Positions 60,341 to 64,000 of a stretch of DNA of 64,000 bases are shown here, piece by piece. How positions within the stretch are numbered: the first letter of the stretch is position 1; each line of letters opens with the position of its first letter. The position numbers were made by a program, and so were the translations under genes. The notes below the pieces were generated by a model. That model saw only the letters and a program-made list of their open reading frames with translations. It was not told the DNA's origin and did not search any database. Source of the stretch: Myxococcota bacterium (lineage in GTDB: Bacteria > Myxococcota_C > UBA6777); assembly GCA_023150835.1 (NCBI GenBank), contig JAKLKB010000007.1, positions 1 to 64,000 on the forward strand, read 5' to 3'.

Positions 60341-61294
60341 TCAGCCCTCCACACCCGCTGTTTTCGCCGCATTCGTCGCATTCGCCGCATCCATCGCATC
60401 TGCCGCATCTACCGCATCTTTGAGCAACGGGAACCCCAACGCCCCACGCTGCGCCAACCACGCCTCCGCACAACCTCGCGCCAAAGCCCGCACCCGCCCA
60501 ATATAACGCTGCCGCTCTGTCACAGAGATCGCCCCCCGCGCATCCAACATATTGAACGCATGGCTGCACTTCATACAGTGATCATACGCAGGCATCACCA
60601 ACGCAGGAGAACGCTCCAACAAACGCTTGCACTCGCGCTCATTCATCTCAAACAGATAGCTGTACGAAGGGATATCCGAGGCCTCAAAGCTATACCCCGA
60701 AAACTCCACCTCATCGCGGTGATGCACATCCCCGTACGTAAACGGTGCGCACCACTCCAGATCGTACACGTTATCCACGTCCTGCAAGTACATCGCGATG
60801 CGCTCCAAACCGTACGTCAACTCGCCCGCGATCACATCCAACTCTATCCCTCCGCACTGTTGAAAGTACGTAAACTGCGAGATCTCCATCCCATCCGCCC
60901 ACACTTCCCATCCCAAACCCCACGCACCAAGCGTCGGCGATTCCCAATCGTCCTCCACAAATCGCAGATCATGAACCAGCGGATCGATATCCAACGCTCG
61001 CAACGAATCCAAATACAGCTCTTGGATATTGTCTGGCGATGGCTTCAAGATCACCTGAAACTGATAATACTTTCCCAATCGATTGGGGTTTTCTCCATAA
61101 CGACCATCCGTCGGACGACGACACGGCTCCACATACGCCACATTCCAAGGCTCTGGACCCAATGCACGCAAAAACGTGGCCGGATGAAACGTCCCCGCAC
61201 CCTTCTCCAAGTCATACGGCTGCAAGATCACACATCCTTGCTCCGCCCAAAAACGCTGCAAGCGTAAGATCAACTCCTGAAAATTCAGCGCCAT
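60341..61294 (-). CDS. glyQ: Glycyl-tRNA synthetase alpha subunit
   Basis: [68 protein letters not shown]; stop 2 bp before glyS start. Confidence 0.97.
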   Translation of the reverse strand: MALNFQELILRLQRFWAEQGCVILQPYDLEKGAGTFHPATFLRALGPEPWNVAYVEPCRRPTDGRYGENPNRLGKYYQFQVILKPSPDNIQELYLDSLRALDIDPLVHDLRFVEDDWESPTLGAWGLGWEVWADGMEISQFTYFQQCGGIELDVIAGELTYGLERIAMYLQDVDNVYDLEWCAPFTYGDVHHRDEVEFSGYSFEASDIPSYSYLFEMNERECKRLLERSPALVMPAYDHCMKCSHAFNMLDARGAISVTERQRYIGRVRALARGCAEAWLAQRGALGFPLLKDAVDAADAMDAANATNAAKTAGVEG

Positions 61295-61363
61295 CGCTTC
61301 TTCTCTGCTCCTCTTGATCTTGCGCGCCTTTACCCTTTGATCTCATCCAAGTTTCTCTTGGAC

Positions 61364-61377
61364 TGAATCGCGATTCA
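61364..61377. promoter_or_regulatory. 14-bp perfect palindrome upstream of glyQ, candidate operator
   Basis: TGAATCGCGATTCA. Confidence 0.3.
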
Positions 61378-61660
61378 TTTTTGTACACGAAAAATGGCGC
61401 GCTGCCAACTAGAAAATCATCGCCCTACCTATCGCTTAGAGCGCGTAGGGATATCTGCCATCGGAATCGTTTGGGGATAGAAGGGAAACAGACCCTATCC
61501 GCGCTTCTCTGCCCTTGTCAAGGGGCGAAACGTACCATGCCGAGATCATGCGCAAAAGCCTACACAAAAAGCAGTCACGCCGTTGGCCAAAAAACTCCCG
61601 TGTTCACAGTCGTCCAAGCGAGAACGTCGTTGGTTTGGAAAGCAGCGATCTTTCCGCCGA

Positions 61661-61715
61661 TAGGGGGTCAAGGGACGCGAGTCTATGGCGAGGTATGGGG
61701 TGGCACCCCACAAAA
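61661..61715 (+). repeat. Hairpin-containing dispersed repeat, copy A
   Basis: GGGGTCAAGGG..GTCTATGGCGAGG..TGGGGTggcACCCCA; inverted relative to copy B at 62810. Confidence 0.65.
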
Positions 61716-61756
61716 ACCATCGAACCGCACAAGTTCCGCAGAAAAAAACGAAGCGA

Positions 61757-62764
61757 TCAAGACGGGCGTCGCAGGCGTACAGACAAGGGAGACAAGCAGG
61801 CTTCGATCTCGTCGGCTTCGGGCGGTCGCGTTCCCCATGCCGACAGAGAGGACGCTTCTTCGGAGGGAGACGGGGTGGGGTGCGAAGGAAAGGAGGTCTC
61901 TGCATCAGAAAGCATCGTCTGCACGGAGGGTTCAAATAAGCGCTGATCGAGATCTTCCAGATAAGGGCGGAGCGCTCGATGAACACGGGACTGAAGGGCA
62001 GATTGCAGATCATCAAGAACAGAGCGAAAAGCCAGAGATTCTGGGCTTTGGAGCGGAAACGAAGCCAGCGCCAATTGAAACAGATGCACAAAGTCCTCGT
62101 GCGGAAAACGCAGCATCCACCGCGCAACTTGCACACGCATCGCAAGATGCGGACTCAGCAAAAGCTCGCGCAAGATATCACGCGCCTCGATCAACGGCAT
62201 CTGCGCCAAAGCCTGCACCAAACGCTCCAAACGCACCGATGTTGCGCCTTCTCGGATCATCCGCGCCATCTTCGGGACAGCTTCTGCTACCTGCCAACGC
62301 CCCAAGGTCTCCATCGCAAGATGCTGGCAGCGCTGTTGCGGAGAATCCAACATCTCCAAAAATAACCTTGCGCTTCGTGGATGCGGATACAGCGCAAGAC
62401 AAGACAACACTTCCAAGCGCATCTGTACAGGCACCGAAGGATCGGACGCGATCACGCACAACAGATCGAACGCACGCAGCGACGCCAACGCCCGAAGCAA
62501 CGCACGTTGCGCCTCCAACGAGACTGGCAACGCATCCAAAGCCCGCTTCAACAACGGTACGGCTTTCGACTCCCCCAGCGCTTGCATCCCCATCGCTCCC
62601 GCGCTCCAAGCCTCTTGATACAAACACTCACAGAAAAAGATCCACGCCTGCACACGATCTTCTTCGATCAGTCTGCGCGCTGTATCCTCCGAAGGAGCCG
62701 CCATATAACGCGACGCCAGATGACGCCAATGCTCTGTTCCGCCTTCCCATGCGAACGCTGCCAT
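61757..62764 (-). CDS. HEAT-repeat-like protein
   Basis: Helical repeats e.g. ALGESKAVPLLKRALDALPVSLEAQRALLRALASL, VLSCLALYPHPRSARLFLEMLDSP, METLGRWQVAEAVPKMARMIRE. Confidence 0.78.
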   Translation of the reverse strand: MAAFAWEGGTEHWRHLASRYMAAPSEDTARRLIEEDRVQAWIFFCECLYQEAWSAGAMGMQALGESKAVPLLKRALDALPVSLEAQRALLRALASLRAFDLLCVIASDPSVPVQMRLEVLSCLALYPHPRSARLFLEMLDSPQQRCQHLAMETLGRWQVAEAVPKMARMIREGATSVRLERLVQALAQMPLIEARDILRELLLSPHLAMRVQVARWMLRFPHEDFVHLFQLALASFPLQSPESLAFRSVLDDLQSALQSRVHRALRPYLEDLDQRLFEPSVQTMLSDAETSFPSHPTPSPSEEASSLSAWGTRPPEADEIEACLSPLSVRLRRPS

Positions 62765-62809
62765 CTTCTTTCAAACCTTTTTCTTTCAGAAGCGACGCCG
62801 TCGGTGGGG

Positions 62810-62872
62810 TGGGGTTGAAACCCCACGCCCCGCCATAGAGCCTTGCCCCCTTGACCCCGTGTTGGCGGGGCG
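62810..62872 (-). repeat. Hairpin-containing dispersed repeat, copy B
   Basis: Plus strand GGTGGGGTTGAAACCCCACGCCCCGCCATAGAGCCTTGCCCCCTTGACCCCG; reverse complement matches copy A. Confidence 0.65.
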
Positions 62873-62943
62873 ATCGAGGGTGTTTCAAACAAACGGCACA
62901 GCCGCTTGAAGCTCTGCGAACACGGCTTTTTTTGTCAACTGCG

Positions 62944-64000
62944 TCACTTCTCTTCTTTTCTGCGTTTCTGTTTTGCTTTTTTTCCTCGCTTGGTCTGTGT
63001 GCTTTTGGCTTGTTTGGTCTTGGGTGGATCTTCGGCCTTGGGTTCGGCCACAAAGGTCAACTGGGCTTGGACTTTGCGCTTGTCTTGCGGGGGGAAAAAC
63101 TTGCGCCCACGCAGCTTCCATAAGAAACAGTCACCGAATCCTTCGGGAAGCGTCGAAGCATCGAGATGGGTGGTTAGTGCGCGCCCATAGCCGCTGATCT
63201 GCAAAGATACGGTGGCTTGGCCTTCTTCGAGGGAGGTTGTTTTTGAGGGCGATGCTGCGGGCTTTTTCTCCGCAGCGTAGCGCTTGCGCATCTGGCGATA
63301 ACACACCGAAAGCGACAAGAGGCGGGCTTCGACGGACTGTTTGAATTTCTCACGGTCGATCACGCCCTTCACACGCACAGAAATCAAACGCACCCGCCCC
63401 TCGGGCAAGACCAGCGGCTTGGTGCGGTATCTTTGATAACGACGACGGATGGAATAGCCACGATAAGGCATCGAACAGGGGGCTGCTTGCGCTAAAAATT
63501 CCGCCGAAGAACGGGCCGATTGAGCAGACCAAGCGGCTGCATCGGTTTGCGCAAAAGCCTTCGCCCCACCGAGATCACCGCCCCACACCCACAACAAAGC
63601 GATCCCTGTGAGACTTGCCGCACGACCAAAGATCCGCACCCGCCGCAAAAAGATATCCAGCAAAAACAAGCAAAGCGCCAAAAACACCAGATACGGCCAC
63701 AAGGGTTTGTGCGCAAGCAAGCGCTCATCAGACTTCCGCGCCCAGATATCGGACTCTTTGGGTTCAAAGAACCCACCGCCCACTTGGGCCGCCGCACGAA
63801 GGCGCGGGATATCGGGACTCGCGCTCAGCCACTCCGCAGGATACGAAAAAGAAGCTGAAGCCTGCGAACGACCGACCGTTTGGCCGTTGCGCTTAAAGGT
63901 GGCTTTGATCACATAAGCTCCGTGGCTCGTCGCGGGGAAGGTTCCTTCGTAAAACCCGGGTCCTGTTTGACGCATCGTCGCTTTGACAGATCGCAGTTTG
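62944..64000 (-). CDS. C-terminal part of a larger membrane protein (TM near PYLVFLALCLFLLDIFLRR), 5' end outside window
   Basis: Frame remains open to the window edge (KLRSVKAT preceding the listed Met); TM segments; Lys-rich C-terminus. Confidence 0.65.
   Translation of the reverse strand, partial: KLRSVKATMRQTGPGFYEGTFPATSHGAYVIKATFKRNGQTVGRSQASASFSYPAEWLSASPDIPRLRAAAQVGGGFFEPKESDIWARKSDERLLAHKPLWPYLVFLALCLFLLDIFLRRVRIFGRAASLTGIALLWVWGGDLGGAKAFAQTDAAAWSAQSARSSAEFLAQAAPCSMPYRGYSIRRRYQRYRTKPLVLPEGRVRLISVRVKGVIDREKFKQSVEARLLSLSVCYRQMRKRYAAEKKPAASPSKTTSLEEGQATVSLQISGYGRALTTHLDASTLPEGFGDCFLWKLRGRKFFPPQDKRKVQAQLTFVAEPKAEDPPKTKQAKSTQTKRGKKAKQKRRKEEK

Noticed and set aside
61381-62838. 485-aa plus-strand ORF
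   Set aside because: Antisense to the HEAT-repeat gene, low complexity Ser/Pro/Thr-rich, and runs through the repeat copy A.

Overview
A 64-kb chromosomal window from what looks like a Myxococcota/deltaproteobacterial-type genome. This taxonomic guess is inference from gene content: many lipoproteins, a PKN-like Ser/Thr kinase, an Eis-like GNAT and Cys-rich surface lipoproteins. Recognisable housekeeping genes are miaA, mutL, ndk, ruvX, mltG, ribA, an SbcC/Rad50-like gene, sppA, serS, uvrA, a yhbY-like gene, ppdK, glyS and glyQ. Among them lie about nine predicted lipoproteins, including beta-propeller and Cys-rich types, a PP2C-cNMP fusion, an Rpn/PD-(D/E)XK protein and a 1576-aa kinase-ATPase. 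No CRISPR array, rRNA, tRNA or prophage was recognised. The most notable signals are: (1) a five-copy family of ~111-115 bp terminal-inverted-repeat elements, all intergenic; (2) a structured ~400-nt region between mutL and miaA followed by a minus-strand terminator, a candidate ncRNA; (3) a protein with two near-identical GATA-like zinc modules (CTSCGKEYTPKYWRGDVCNAC); (4) many in-frame short tandem repeats inserted in otherwise ordinary proteins (UvrA tail, SppA, kinase, glycosyltransferase-like protein, Rpn protein) plus two intergenic arrays; (5) a cluster of Cys-rich and beta-propeller lipoproteins; (6) an inverted pair of hairpin repeats flanking a HEAT-repeat gene. Coordinates were read by eye from the sequence and ORF track. 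Start codons are best guesses, and no database search was possible.
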